Source of the DNA: UBA7672 sp041398245
Lineage (GTDB): Bacteria; Pseudomonadota; Alphaproteobacteria; Caulobacterales; Hyphomonadaceae
Direction of reading: 5' to 3'
DNA: 64,000 bases
Assembly: GCA_041398245.1 (NCBI GenBank)
Contig: JAWKVC010000016.1
Span: 1-64,000 of the forward strand
In this document: positions 43,335 through 52,208 of the stretch, piece by piece
How the letters are laid out: every line of letters starts with the position of its first letter
Position numbering within the stretch: the first letter of the stretch is position 1
The notes under the pieces: model-generated
The model's database searches: none
What the model was told of the DNA's origin: nothing
What the model saw: only the letters and a program-made list of their open reading frames with translations
Translations under genes and position numbers: made by a program

Positions 43335-44218
43335 AAACTGATTTCCTTGCCTTCGAGGCCGGGGAGTTTCAGCACGATCATCAGATCGCGGATTTCCTGA
43401 CGGGCCGCGACGTGGCTCATCGTGAAGGCGACCCCGGAACCGGCATCGGTGAGATCGAGCAGCGAAAGCCCCATCGGGAACAGCTCGCGATAGATCACGC
43501 GTTCCGACAGGCCCGGCGCGATGCGGAAACCGATGCGGCGGGACAGGTTTTCCAGCGCCTCGCCGACGCGCTGCTTGTTGCGCGCATCGAGTGGCGACAT
43601 GCGGTTGCGCATGACGATCCAGTCGATCGGCTTGCGGCTGGTCTGCGCCTTCTGCTTGCGGCATTCCCAGACGAGTTCAGCATAAAAACTGGGGCGGGCG
43701 ACTTCGAGCGTCTGCGGGTCGACATCGCCCAGCAGGTCGAAGTCGACGAAGGAGTCATTGAGCGGCGTCACCAGCGTATCGGCCGCCGAATGCGCCAGCC
43801 GCGACAGGAAGGTGTCGCCGCCGGGGGCGTCGATGATGATGAAATTGCACTTCTCCGACAGGCGACGAAGACTGTCCTCAAAATGCTTTGCTTCCTCAGC
43901 TTCGGCGGCGTCGAGGTCCCGCGCCTGGCTGGCGTCGATGCGGACCATTTCCGGCATTGGCAGCGGCGCGCCCGTGTTGCGGACCCAGCGCGAGCGGTTT
44001 TCGAGATAGCGGGCAAGCGAACGCTGACGGACATCCAGGTCCATCACGCCGACCTTCATCCCCATGCGCAGGAGGCCAACGCAGAGGTGCATCGCGACGG
44101 TGGATTTGCCCGCGCCGCCTTTCTCGTTGCCGATGACGATCGTGTGCGCGAGCCGCGTCTGGCCCGGGTTGTCGCGATTCTGGGAAGCAGAGGGAGCCGT
44201 CATGACAGCCGATGTCAT
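43331..44218 (-). CDS. mipZ: Division-plane positioning ATPase MipZ
   Basis: A ParA/MinD-type ATPase that forms a gradient from the cell poles and inhibits FtsZ, placing the division site at mid-cell in many Alphaproteobacteria. The 295-residue protein has the deviant Walker A GNEKGGAGKST (about 30-40), MDLDVRQRSLARYLENR, FIIIDAPGGDTFLSRLAH, TPLNDSFVDFDLLGDVDP and GLSERVIYRELFPMGLSLLDL, closely matching Caulobacter MipZ. An ATG at 44203 is an alternative start. It lies 4 bases after a gene for a secreted SPOR-like protein. Confidence 0.94.
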   Translation of the reverse strand: MTSAVMTAPSASQNRDNPGQTRLAHTIVIGNEKGGAGKSTVAMHLCVGLLRMGMKVGVMDLDVRQRSLARYLENRSRWVRNTGAPLPMPEMVRIDASQARDLDAAEAEEAKHFEDSLRRLSEKCNFIIIDAPGGDTFLSRLAHSAADTLVTPLNDSFVDFDLLGDVDPQTLEVARPSFYAELVWECRKQKAQTSRKPIDWIVMRNRMSPLDARNKQRVGEALENLSRRIGFRIAPGLSERVIYRELFPMGLSLLDLTDAGSGVAFTMSHVAARQEIRDLMIVLKLPGLEGKEISF

Positions 44219-44222
44219 CCTG

Positions 44223-44828
44223 TCACCAGGCCCTTATTGGCGCGACGGGCCGGCAAGGGCCAGCCAGCGCCGCAAGTTCAACACACAGCGCCTCGACCTC
44301 AGCCGCGCTTCCCAGCGGACCGGCGACGAGGCGAACCTGCCCGCCAACATCCGCATAGGCCGGACGCAGGCCGGCGAGGCGGTTCGTTTCGGACAGCTGG
44401 CGCCAGCGCTCCTCCGCCGCGATGCGCGAGGCGACCGAGCCCAGCTCAGCCTGATGGAAGAGTGAGTTGGCTGACTCGATCTTCGGGGCAACAGCATAGA
44501 GCTGCGAGATATCGCGCCCGGCCCCGTCGTCCAGCGAAACCGGAAGGAACAGGCCGGGATGATCCGGAAGCGGACCGAGCACATCCAGCGCCTTGCGGAT
44601 ATTCGCGATCTCGGCATCGACCACCGCGAGGTCCGCCTCCAGCGGGGCGATCTGGTCGCCGGCGCGAACATGCTGCGCCGGGGCTTCGCCCGCGGGAGCC
44701 TCGCCAAAGCGGGGTTCCGGCCTCGGCGCGGGCGCCTGGGCGGCCGCCAGCGGCGCGCAGACAGCCAGCCCGAAAGCCGCTGCACTGACGCCGATCGATC
44801 GCAGGTGCCGAACAAGATACTGACGCAT
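44223..44828 (-). CDS. Secreted protein with C-terminal SPOR-like domain
   Basis: A 201-residue protein with a signal peptide (SIGVSAAAFGLAVCAPLAAAQA), a Pro/Ala/Glu-rich linker, a helical middle with EADLAVVDAEIANIRKALDVL, and a C-terminal region resembling a SPOR domain (LAGLRPAYADVGGQVRLVAG, then VEALCVELAALAGPCRPVAP). SPOR domains bind denuded septal peptidoglycan. It sits 4 bases upstream of mipZ, so a link to division is plausible. The domain call is by eye and moderate. Confidence 0.75.
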   Translation of the reverse strand: MRQYLVRHLRSIGVSAAAFGLAVCAPLAAAQAPAPRPEPRFGEAPAGEAPAQHVRAGDQIAPLEADLAVVDAEIANIRKALDVLGPLPDHPGLFLPVSLDDGAGRDISQLYAVAPKIESANSLFHQAELGSVASRIAAEERWRQLSETNRLAGLRPAYADVGGQVRLVAGPLGSAAEVEALCVELAALAGPCRPVAPIRAW

Positions 44829-45000
44829 GGGCGGAAGATCGGGCCGGGCGGTTAAGGACCTATAAAGCCCGCGGCTTGCCGGACGATTGATCCACCGGCG
44901 GAACGGGCCTAGACACCCGCCCCGAATGCCCATCCGGCGCAGCGGATTCGGGCTTTCGCGTAGGTGGAGAAGGTGGACCTTGCCCAGGCGTTCCGGACTT

Positions 45001-45858
45001 GTGGTGGCCCGTACTCGGGCGGAGGCCCGCGAATGGAGCCGCAGCATGCGGGCGGGCGGCAAACGGATCGCCTTCGCCCCGACCATGGGGGCGCTGCATG
45101 AGGGGCATATCAGCCTGATCCGGATCGGGCTCGAAAAGGCCGATGTCGCCGCCTCGTCCATCTTCGTGAACCCCACCCAGTTCGCCGCCAATGAGGATCT
45201 GGCCACCTATCCGCGCGCCGAGGACAGCGACCTCCAGAAGCTCGAGGCGGCCGGGTGCTCATTCTGCTACTGCCCGACGCCCGGCGAGATGTACCCGGCG
45301 GGGGACTCCACGCGGGTGAAGGTGAAGGACCTGTCGCACATGCTGGAGGGGGAAGTGCGGCCGCACTTCTTTGAAGGGGTCGCCAGCGTGGTGAGCCGCC
45401 TGTTCCTGCACGTGCAGCCGGACGTCGCCGTGTTCGGCGAGAAGGACTACCAGCAGCTTCTGGTCATCAAGCGCATGGTGCAGGACATGGGCTTCCCCAT
45501 CGAGATCGTGGGCGGGCCGACCCTGCGCGAGACGGACGGCCTCGCCATGTCGTCGCGCAACGCCTATCTCAGCGCCGACGAGCGGGCGCGCGCAGCGACG
45601 CTGGCGCGTGTGATGCGCGACACTGCAGTGAAGCTGGAAGCCGGCGACAGCATCCGCACGGCGACGGAAGCTGCCCAGGCGGAACTGCTGGCGGCCGGCT
45701 TTGCTTCGATCGACTATGTCGAGGCGCGGCGCGCGGACACGCTGGCGCCGTTCGGATCGGATACAGCGCCGGCGGGCGCGAGCGGACGTCTGTTGATCGC
45801 CGCCCGCATGGGAACGACGCGCCTGATCGACAATATGGGCTTCGTGCGGAAGTCCTGA
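45001..45858 (+). CDS. panC: Pantothenate synthetase
   Basis: Joins pantoate and beta-alanine with ATP to make pantothenate. The 285-residue form uses a GTG at 45001; the true start is uncertain because upstream sequence is open and no strong ribosome site is seen. Motifs: AFAPTMGALHEGHISLI (HIGH), SSIFVNPTQFAANEDLATYP, PDVAVFGEKDYQQLLVIKRM and TDGLAMSSRNAYLS (KMSKS-like). Its length is normal. It diverges from the SPOR-mipZ pair. Confidence 0.95.
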   Translation: MVARTRAEAREWSRSMRAGGKRIAFAPTMGALHEGHISLIRIGLEKADVAASSIFVNPTQFAANEDLATYPRAEDSDLQKLEAAGCSFCYCPTPGEMYPAGDSTRVKVKDLSHMLEGEVRPHFFEGVASVVSRLFLHVQPDVAVFGEKDYQQLLVIKRMVQDMGFPIEIVGGPTLRETDGLAMSSRNAYLSADERARAATLARVMRDTAVKLEAGDSIRTATEAAQAELLAAGFASIDYVEARRADTLAPFGSDTAPAGASGRLLIAARMGTTRLIDNMGFVRKS

Positions 45859-45926
45859 CGCGGACTTCATTTCCCAATCGCGCGAATACTAAAAAGCGAC
45901 CTTAGGGGTTAACTCCGGTTGTCAGG

Positions 45927-45947
45927 GCGTCACGCGCAGCGTGACGC
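45927..45947. promoter_or_regulatory. Perfect hairpin upstream of the large unknown gene
   Basis: GCGTCACGC-GCA-GCGTGACGC is a 9-base perfect inverted repeat with a 3-base loop, about 113 bases before the GTG at 46060. It could be the end of the panC transcript or an operator; no T-run follows. Confidence 0.5.
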
Positions 45948-46059
45948 TCACGCCTGCTTGCACCGTATACGGACGAGCAGATTGGGTTTGGGAAAAGACA
46001 TCAGACAATCAGGTCTGAACATCGCGTCGGCGACACGCTGCGACCAATTGGGGGGATCT

Positions 46060-47790
46060 GTGATCAAGTTTGAGGACCACTGGAGAAAACTGCTGGGCGC
46101 GGCTCAGGATAATGGCGACATCATTGCGTCAATCCGTGAGGAGGCGATCAATCACTATCTGGAGAAGCACTTCGATCTCGACAAGCCGAAGTACTCAGTC
46201 ATTCGAACAATAGTTGGGAAAATCGCAGACGCGACAGGAGCGGTCCGTGACGTTCCAATAACGATGACCGTTTCCGCCAAATCCCCACTCATCATGGATT
46301 TTGCTCCAATAAAAAGCGCAGCGAGTGTCAGCGGCAACTGGACTGACGTTCCTTCGCCGGAGGCGACGCCCAATCTCAGTCAGGGAAACATCGGCGTCCG
46401 CACTGATAAGGTTCAATTTCAACTTGAATGGAAGAGCGTCTATTCGCCGGGACAGACGTTTTCGTGGAAGCCGTCTCCGGTCCTGTTCGAAGCCGAAGGG
46501 TATGTGGAACTGATCACGATCGAAGAGCCTACCGAAGAATCGCGGCATGCGCTCAAGCTGCAGGTGTTACGCGCCCGGTTCGATCGCCCGAGCGTTTCGG
46601 TTGTTGAAAAGGAACTCCAGGACCTCATTGCGAAGCTCCCTGCCGCAGATGCGGCAATCGTGAAAAAGCATGCGGTCGAGAAATTCGACGAGCTGCTCGT
46701 CGTTGCGCTGAACACAGCCGCAATCGAAGTGGCGCCGCGCTTTGCGGCAAGCGTCGAGATACCGGTCACAGTTGTCGCCCAAAAGCGACTGACGCCCCGC
46801 GCGCTGCTGGTCTCCGACAACATAGTTACAGTGAGCTTTGGCCTAGCCGAAGATCAGCTCCGCATGGAAGCAGATGCCGCACTCAAGCGCGCACAAGTCG
46901 AAATCATGTCGGCGCTGGAAGAGGATATCGAAGCTGCAGGCGGACTGCGAAACCTCGTTGTTGACCAGCCGGACAGGGTGGCCTGGGATGATCTCGAAGC
47001 CTTACGTAAGGTAGTCATCTTGCCGCCGGATGAGGTCGCCGTAAGACTTACTCGTACTCAAGGCGCATCGAGGCGATACGGCGAACGCGCGCAACGTGAA
47101 ATCCAGATCGCCGATACCGCCGCCAAAGGCAACCCAACGAAGGCAACCGTGAATGACGGCGTCGGCATCGCGCTGAATGAGTACCTGCTCGACTCCATTG
47201 CCGCTACGTTTGCCCGGTCGAGCCCTAAGGAATGCACCGCATGGTTGGATCTTGTGGGCGTTCGGGGGCGAGCCTGCTATTGGGCGCGGCTTTACGATCC
47301 TGACGTCGATGTGGACCAGAGCGGCGGAACGCTCGTCGTCGGTGGCAAGGTCAGCGTTGACGTTGGCGGATCACTCGAAGGCTGTGTTCGCAAGTTCTGG
47401 GATTGCAGCTGGAAATGGGCCTGCTCTGAAATTCGAATGGCGGTCGTCGGTCGCCCTCAGATTGATCTGTCGCTACTGCAAAACAAGTATATCGCGTTCT
47501 CAGCAAGGATCAGAGGCGCTCTTCAACTCGAGACGAACTTGCCATTTCCATTCGACAAGATTGCCGCTGCTGTCTCCAGACTTGTCTGGGAAGCAATCAA
47601 GGCGGTTCTCAACGTATTTCTGGCGCAGATACAGATCGTGCTGGTGCCTCCCAAGTTCGAAATTCCGAAGCAGGAAACCGGAATGGCGCTCAGCAATTTT
47701 GCCCCCAGCTATTTCGTATACAATGGCGGAGGCGCGCCAAAGGAGCGATATGCTGCCTACTCGGTGGGCCTAACCGCAGGCAAAGTCTGA
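46060..47790 (+). CDS. Large protein of unknown function
   Basis: A 576-residue protein starting at a GTG after GGGGGGATCT. I recognise no family. There is no signal peptide. Two similar blocks can be made out: a helix then beta-strands (about 20-215 and 370-535), the second ending in a hydrophobic helix PFPFDKIAAAVSRLVWEAIK followed by FLAQIQIVLVPPKFEIP. That plan resembles lipid-binding TULIP-type folds, but this is a guess. A cluster of Cys and Trp lies near residues 440-470 (RKFWDCSWKWACSEIR). The gene is alone between panC and DUF1489, and its base composition looks less GC-rich than its neighbours, which suggests acquisition. Confidence 0.7.
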   Translation: MIKFEDHWRKLLGAAQDNGDIIASIREEAINHYLEKHFDLDKPKYSVIRTIVGKIADATGAVRDVPITMTVSAKSPLIMDFAPIKSAASVSGNWTDVPSPEATPNLSQGNIGVRTDKVQFQLEWKSVYSPGQTFSWKPSPVLFEAEGYVELITIEEPTEESRHALKLQVLRARFDRPSVSVVEKELQDLIAKLPAADAAIVKKHAVEKFDELLVVALNTAAIEVAPRFAASVEIPVTVVAQKRLTPRALLVSDNIVTVSFGLAEDQLRMEADAALKRAQVEIMSALEEDIEAAGGLRNLVVDQPDRVAWDDLEALRKVVILPPDEVAVRLTRTQGASRRYGERAQREIQIADTAAKGNPTKATVNDGVGIALNEYLLDSIAATFARSSPKECTAWLDLVGVRGRACYWARLYDPDVDVDQSGGTLVVGGKVSVDVGGSLEGCVRKFWDCSWKWACSEIRMAVVGRPQIDLSLLQNKYIAFSARIRGALQLETNLPFPFDKIAAAVSRLVWEAIKAVLNVFLAQIQIVLVPPKFEIPKQETGMALSNFAPSYFVYNGGGAPKERYAAYSVGLTAGKV

Positions 47791-47916
47791 GGATCGACGG
47801 AAACAAGGCAGCTCGGTTCTCGACCGCTCTAAGCTTGGAGCAAGATCATTCCGGGCCGGAGACCGGTTATCCCACCGTCTCAGGTTGGCCAAGCAGCGAT
47901 GCGGGCGCGACGACGC

Positions 47917-48345
47917 TCACCACGCCAGCGCTTCCTTCAGCGCTTGCTCCAGATCAGCCGAGAGGGCCGGGCCCTTGCCGTCGAGGTCCGATGGGGCGTC
48001 TGCCGGTTCGAGATAGCGCCAGCCCTGGAAGGGACGCTTCTTGCGCGGCTTCGTGCGGATCAACTGCGGGTCCAGGTGGATGCGGCACATCGGCTTGCCG
48101 TCCTTGTCCTGCACTTCCTCAAGGCCGACGATGCGCTGGCGCACGATGATGTAGTGCTTGATGACCCAGTAGAGCGAACCGCCGGCGAGCATGTCCTTGG
48201 CGCGCTTCGGCATCATGCGCGTGTCGTGATACGGGTTGGGCGGCTTGCCCTTCTTCCTGAGTTCGGCCGCGCGCTTGTCCTGCCATCCGGCAAGGTCCTC
48301 GACGTTCTCGACGCCGACGCACAGCTTGATCATGTGAAGCGCCAT
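47917..48345 (-). CDS. DUF1489 family protein
   Basis: A 142-residue protein of the alphaproteobacterial DUF1489 family. It has the family opening MALHMIKLCVGVENVEDLAGWQ, then HDTRMMPKRAKDMLAGGSLYWVIKH, VRQRIVGLEEV and KKRPFQGWRYLEPADAPSDL (positions about 106-125). Basic patches suggest RNA or ribosome contact, but function is unknown. It lies 39 bases before the start of the next minus-strand gene's coding end and may be co-transcribed with it. Confidence 0.92.
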   Translation of the reverse strand: MALHMIKLCVGVENVEDLAGWQDKRAAELRKKGKPPNPYHDTRMMPKRAKDMLAGGSLYWVIKHYIIVRQRIVGLEEVQDKDGKPMCRIHLDPQLIRTKPRKKRPFQGWRYLEPADAPSDLDGKGPALSADLEQALKEALAW

Positions 48346-48384
48346 GGCCCCGAGCTAAGCGCGAGTCTGGCGGAGTGCAACCAG

Positions 48385-49113
48385 CTAGCGGAGAATCGCT
48401 GTGGGTCCGGGGTAGTACGGCGTGGGGGCGGTCTGGAGCGACTGCTTGCTGTCGCCAGCGAAACCGAACGCCACATCGGTGAGCACGACCTTGACGGAGC
48501 GTTCCTCGCTGAGCCCCCAGCGGCCGCCCCGGGCCACCAGATCATAGCCGATGACGAAGGAAACGCCCCAGCGCTCGGAATAGGCGAAGTTGTAGGTCTG
48601 CCGGTACTCGTTGACCGTGGTTCCGTTGTCCAGCGTGACCGGGCTGTCGATCTGGTACTCGATACGCGAGACGTAGCCCGAATTGCGATCAAGCTGGAGG
48701 CGACCGGCCATGCGGGCCGAGAACTGCTGATCGACCGGGCCGTCGTTCATTGACATCCGGTGGCGGAAGCTGACGGCCATGGAGTCGGCCGCGCCGGCGA
48801 TGCGTGCATCGCCCAGGCTCAGCCGCAGGTCTTCGGCGAACAGGCGGGAGTCGGGATCCTTCTCCTCCATCCAGCCTTTCACGACCGCGTCGAGTTCCTC
48901 GTTGTCGCCGTGATAGTAGGTCAGGCGGAAACGATCGATCCCTTCGGCGTAGGGGTCGAACTGGATCATGCGCACGGCGTTGCCGCTGGTGAGCGTGGCG
49001 TTGAACGCAGCGCGGAGCGCGGGCGGCGGCTCGGCCGCATCAAGCGCCCGTTCCAGGGCCTGCTCTGGCGAGAGCCCTGCCCATGTCACTGCAAAGAACA
49101 GCCACGCGGGCAT
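48385..49113 (-). CDS. Hypothetical exported protein
   Basis: A 242-residue protein with a short N-terminal signal-like segment (MPAWLFFAVTWAGLSP). The remainder is predicted beta-rich, with YVSRIEYQIDSPVTLDNG, EYRQTYNFAYSERWGVSFVI and a polar C terminus. The overall pattern suggests a periplasmic beta-sheet protein, but I recognise no family. It lies upstream of DUF1489 on the same strand. A short CCCGA-A-TCGGG palindrome occurs about 140 bases before its start. Confidence 0.7.
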   Translation of the reverse strand: MPAWLFFAVTWAGLSPEQALERALDAAEPPPALRAAFNATLTSGNAVRMIQFDPYAEGIDRFRLTYYHGDNEELDAVVKGWMEEKDPDSRLFAEDLRLSLGDARIAGAADSMAVSFRHRMSMNDGPVDQQFSARMAGRLQLDRNSGYVSRIEYQIDSPVTLDNGTTVNEYRQTYNFAYSERWGVSFVIGYDLVARGGRWGLSEERSVKVVLTDVAFGFAGDSKQSLQTAPTPYYPGPTAILR

Positions 49114-49250
49114 ACTACGTCATCCGTCCCAATTGCCGTGGCTGACGCCGGGGCCGCGACCGTCCTGCCGGAATGTGGCTGGAATTGGCCGGGGAACCTT
49201 AAATCAGCCTTGCCGCTGCTGAACGCACTTTGCCTGCGCCGTGATGAACA

Positions 49251-49266
49251 ATTCCCGAATCGGGCG
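49251..49266. repeat. 16-base repeat with CCCGA-A-TCGGG palindrome, copy 1
   Basis: ATTCCCGAATCGGGCG occurs here and again, in the same orientation, at 51762-51777. The core is a 5-base inverted repeat around one base. Each copy lies 90-140 bases upstream of a minus-strand gene (48385-49113 and the FAH-family gene). Confidence 0.6.
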
Positions 49267-49308
49267 CGGCGGGAACAAGGCGGAAGCAGCAGGGTTTTCG
49301 GGCGAAGT

Positions 49309-49938
49309 TCAGTTCACCAGCGTGGCTTCAGTGAGCTTGCCGATTTCCTCGCGCGTGACACCGGGGGCCATCTCGATGACCCTGAGACCGCCCTCGACCA
49401 CATCGAACACGCCGAGATTGGTGATGATGCGGTTGACGACCTTGCGGCCGGTGAGCGGCAGGGTGCAGTCCTTCAGCAGCTTGGATTCCCCGGCTTTGTT
49501 GGCGTGATCCATGATGACGACGACGCGCTTGACGCCCGCCACAAGATCCATCGCACCGCCCATGCCTTTCACAAGCTTGCCCGGGATCATCCAGTTGGCG
49601 AGATCGCCAACCTCCGAGACTTCCATGGCGCCGAGGATGGCGAGGTCGATGTGACCGCCGCGGATCATCGAAAAGGACGTCGAGGAGGAGAAGTAGGAGG
49701 TGCGGTCCAACTCGGTGATGGTTTGCTTGCCGGCGTTGATGAGGTCGGGGTCTTCCTCGCCCTCGTACGGGAACGGGCCCATGCCGAGCATGCCGTTCTC
49801 CGACTGCAGCGTGACGTCGACGCCGTCTGGAATGTAGTTGGCCACCAGCGTCGGAATGCCGATGCCGAGGTTCACGTAGAAGCCGTCCTTTAGCTCCTGA
49901 GCGGCGCGGGCCGCCATCTGGTCACGATCCCAGGGCAT
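49309..49938 (-). CDS. scoB: 3-oxoacid CoA-transferase subunit B
   Basis: Together with subunit A moves CoA from succinyl-CoA to acetoacetate. The 209-residue protein has LGIGIPTLVANYIP, the catalytic glutamate in QSENGMLGMGPFP, GGHIDLAILGAMEVS and GAMDLVAGVKRVVVIMDH, all standard for the beta subunit. It begins one base after scoA. In this cluster it handles the acetoacetate made by tyrosine breakdown. Confidence 0.96.
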   Translation of the reverse strand: MPWDRDQMAARAAQELKDGFYVNLGIGIPTLVANYIPDGVDVTLQSENGMLGMGPFPYEGEEDPDLINAGKQTITELDRTSYFSSSTSFSMIRGGHIDLAILGAMEVSEVGDLANWMIPGKLVKGMGGAMDLVAGVKRVVVIMDHANKAGESKLLKDCTLPLTGRKVVNRIITNLGVFDVVEGGLRVIEMAPGVTREEIGKLTEATLVN

Positions 49939-49939
49939 A

Positions 49940-50647
49940 TCAGACAGCCTCCCTCGCGCGCGTGGTCACTTTCTCGATCCGCTTCTCGAACTGGCCGGGA
50001 ATGATGCGGTTCACGAAGATGCCCGGCAGGTGAATGTTGTCGGGATCGAGCGAGCCGACCGGAACGATCTCTTCCACTTCGGCGATACAGACCTTGCCGG
50101 CGGTCGCCATGTCCGGATTGAAGTTGCGGGCCGTCTTGCGGAAGACGAGATTGCCCTGCGCATCGCCCTTCCATGCCTTCACGATAGACAGGTCGCTGGT
50201 AAGGCCGGTTTCCATCACATAGGTCTCGCCGTTGAACTCGCGCGTTTCCTTGCCTTCCGCGACCAGCGTGCCGACGCCGGTCTTAGTGTAGAAAGCCGGG
50301 ATGCCGGCGCCGCCCGCGCGGCAGCGTTCGGCCAGCGTGCCCTGCGGATTGAATTCCAGCTCAAGTTCGCCCGAGAGATACTGGCGCTCGAACTCCTTGT
50401 TCTCGCCGACATAGGACGAGATCATCTTCTTGACCTGCCGCGTATTGAGCAGAACGCCGAGGCCGAAGCCATCAACGCCGGCATTGTTGGAGACGACCGT
50501 CAGATTCTTCACGCCAGCGTCCCTGATCGCGCTGATCAGGTTTTCCGGAATGCCGCACAGACCGAAGCCGCCGGCCATGATCGTCATGCCGTCGAACAGC
50601 AATCCGTCGAGCGCGGCGTGCGCATCGCGATAGACCTTGTTCGCCAT
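49940..50647 (-). CDS. scoA: 3-oxoacid CoA-transferase subunit A
   Basis: The 235-residue alpha subunit. It has DGMTIMAGGFGLCGIPENLI near the N terminus, VVSNNAGVDGFGLGVLL, RQVKKMISSYVGENKEFERQ, and GGAGIPAFYTKTGVGT, all typical of SCOT A subunits. The start ATG lies 17 bases after the FAH-family gene, so the three genes form an operon FAH-scoA-scoB that finishes the homogentisate route. Confidence 0.96.
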   Translation of the reverse strand: MANKVYRDAHAALDGLLFDGMTIMAGGFGLCGIPENLISAIRDAGVKNLTVVSNNAGVDGFGLGVLLNTRQVKKMISSYVGENKEFERQYLSGELELEFNPQGTLAERCRAGGAGIPAFYTKTGVGTLVAEGKETREFNGETYVMETGLTSDLSIVKAWKGDAQGNLVFRKTARNFNPDMATAGKVCIAEVEEIVPVGSLDPDNIHLPGIFVNRIIPGQFEKRIEKVTTRAREAV

Positions 50648-50664
50648 TGTCGATCCCCTTGTTC

Positions 50665-51669
50665 CTATGCGCCGACGGTCTGGTCGATGCGGCCAAAGAT
50701 GGAGCGGCCACGATCATCCAGCATTTCGATCTCGACGCGATCCCCCTGCTTGAGGAATCCCGTCCGCGGCGCGCCATGTGTGAGCGTTTCGACCGTCCGG
50801 AGCTCGGCGATGCACGAATATCCGACACCGCCTTCCGATACCGGCTTGCCCGGGCCGCCATCCTCGCCGCGATTGGATACGGTTCCCGAGCCTACGATCG
50901 AGCCGGCCGACAGCGGCCGCGTCTTGGCGGCATGAGCGATGAGAGTCGGGAAATCGAACGTCATGTCGACGCGCGTGTTGGCGCGGCCGAAAGGCTCGCC
51001 ATTGAGGCGGACCGTGAGCACGCCGTTGAGCCGCTCCCCATCCCACATCGGCCCAAGTTCGTCAGGCGTGACCGCCACGGGCGAGAAGGCGGAGGACGGC
51101 TTGGACTGGAAGAAACCGAAGCCCTTGCCGAGTTCGCCAGGGATGAGGTTGCGCAGGCTGACGTCGTTACAGAGCATGACGAGGCGAATGGATGCCTGCG
51201 CCTGCTCGCGGCTGGCGCCGTTGCGGACATCGCCGGTAATCACGGCGATCTCGCCTTCCATATCGCAGCCCCACGACTCGTCGCTGAGCGGAATGGGATC
51301 GCGTGGCGCGAGGAAGGAATCGGACCCGCCCTGGTACATCAGCGGATCCGTCCAGAAGCTGTCCGGCATTTCGGCGCCGCGCGCCTTGCGCACCAGCTGC
51401 ACGTGATTGACGTAGGCCGAGCCGTCCGCCCACTGATAGGCGCGCGGCAAGGGCGAGGCGCAGTCCTTTTCATGGAAGCGTGAGGTGGGAACGGAGCCAA
51501 GCTCCACTTCCTCAGCCAGCGTTTCGAGACGCGGCGCGTGGCGCTTCCAGTTGTCGAGCGCGGCCTGCAGCGTCGGCGCTATGTGCGATGCATCGGCATA
51601 ACGCGTGAGATCGCGGGAAACGACGACCAAGCGTCCGTCGCGGCCGTTCTTCAGGGAAGCAAGCTTCAT
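50665..51669 (-). CDS. Fumarylacetoacetase-family hydrolase
   Basis: Predicted to split fumarylacetoacetate into fumarate and acetoacetate. The 334-residue protein starts MKLASLKNGRDGRLVVVSRD. Family features are EKDCASPLPRAYQWADGSAY, DPLMYQGGSDSFL, ESWGCDMEGEIAVITGDV (metal acidic residues), LVMLCNDVSLRNLIP and GSIVGSGTVSNRGEDGG. It is the short bacterial form rather than the long eukaryote-like FahA. Position ahead of scoAB and near hmgA and maiA supports this substrate. Confidence 0.88.
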   Translation of the reverse strand: MKLASLKNGRDGRLVVVSRDLTRYADASHIAPTLQAALDNWKRHAPRLETLAEEVELGSVPTSRFHEKDCASPLPRAYQWADGSAYVNHVQLVRKARGAEMPDSFWTDPLMYQGGSDSFLAPRDPIPLSDESWGCDMEGEIAVITGDVRNGASREQAQASIRLVMLCNDVSLRNLIPGELGKGFGFFQSKPSSAFSPVAVTPDELGPMWDGERLNGVLTVRLNGEPFGRANTRVDMTFDFPTLIAHAAKTRPLSAGSIVGSGTVSNRGEDGGPGKPVSEGGVGYSCIAELRTVETLTHGAPRTGFLKQGDRVEIEMLDDRGRSIFGRIDQTVGA

Positions 51670-51761
51670 GGCCCCGCTTGTAGGGCGCGCGCGTGCGGGA
51701 CGCAAACGCTGCGCATGAAAAGAAAAATTTGTGCGCAGACGAACGGACTTCCCCGCCAGCC

Positions 51762-51777
51762 ATTCCCGAATCGGGCG
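51762..51777. repeat. 16-base repeat with CCCGA-A-TCGGG palindrome, copy 2
   Basis: Second copy of ATTCCCGAATCGGGCG (first at 49251). It lies 93 bases upstream of the FAH-family gene start, in the likely promoter region of the FAH-scoAB operon. Confidence 0.6.
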
Positions 51778-51797
51778 GCGGCGGGCGGGGATGAGGA

Positions 51798-52208
51798 TCA
51801 GTTGACCGCGATGGCGCAGTCTTCCCAGGCCATGCGGGCGCGGGCGAAGCGGATGACGGTCGGCGTGTCGCCCCCGCCGGACTTCGCGATCGACACCTTG
51901 CCATCCGTAAAGACCGTGACGCCCGGCTCGCTATCCGCCGTCGGCGCCAGAGCCGGAAGTTCGAGCGCGACGCCGTCGTCGTAGGTCAGCGTTGCGGCCG
52001 CGTCTGTGAATGCGACGACATAAGGCTGGCCGCCGCAGGTGACGTGCATTGCCGCCGCAGACACATCCTGCTGCGGCGTGGGCAGCATGGTCGGGTCCGG
52101 CGTCGTGCTGGCGGCCGGCGCGGGTTCGGCGGGCGTTTCCGGCGCGGGTTCGCCGCCGCAGGCCGCCAGCGCCAAGGCCCCCGCAAAGAAGATCACGACA
52201 GTCCGCAT
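51798..52208 (-). CDS. MliC-like lipoprotein (possible C-type lysozyme inhibitor)
   Basis: A 136-residue lipoprotein: signal AGALALAACGG with lipobox Cys, then a Pro/Ala/Glu linker to about residue 50. The C-terminal domain resembles MliC inhibitors: HVTCGGQPYVVAFTDAAATL, then SEPGVTVFTDGKVSIAKSGG and a closing WEDCAIAVN, giving two cysteines placed for the family disulfide and the SASG-like loop near the inhibitory site. Similarity is judged by eye. It would sit in the outer membrane or periplasm. Confidence 0.6.
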   Translation of the reverse strand: MRTVVIFFAGALALAACGGEPAPETPAEPAPAASTTPDPTMLPTPQQDVSAAAMHVTCGGQPYVVAFTDAAATLTYDDGVALELPALAPTADSEPGVTVFTDGKVSIAKSGGGDTPTVIRFARARMAWEDCAIAVN

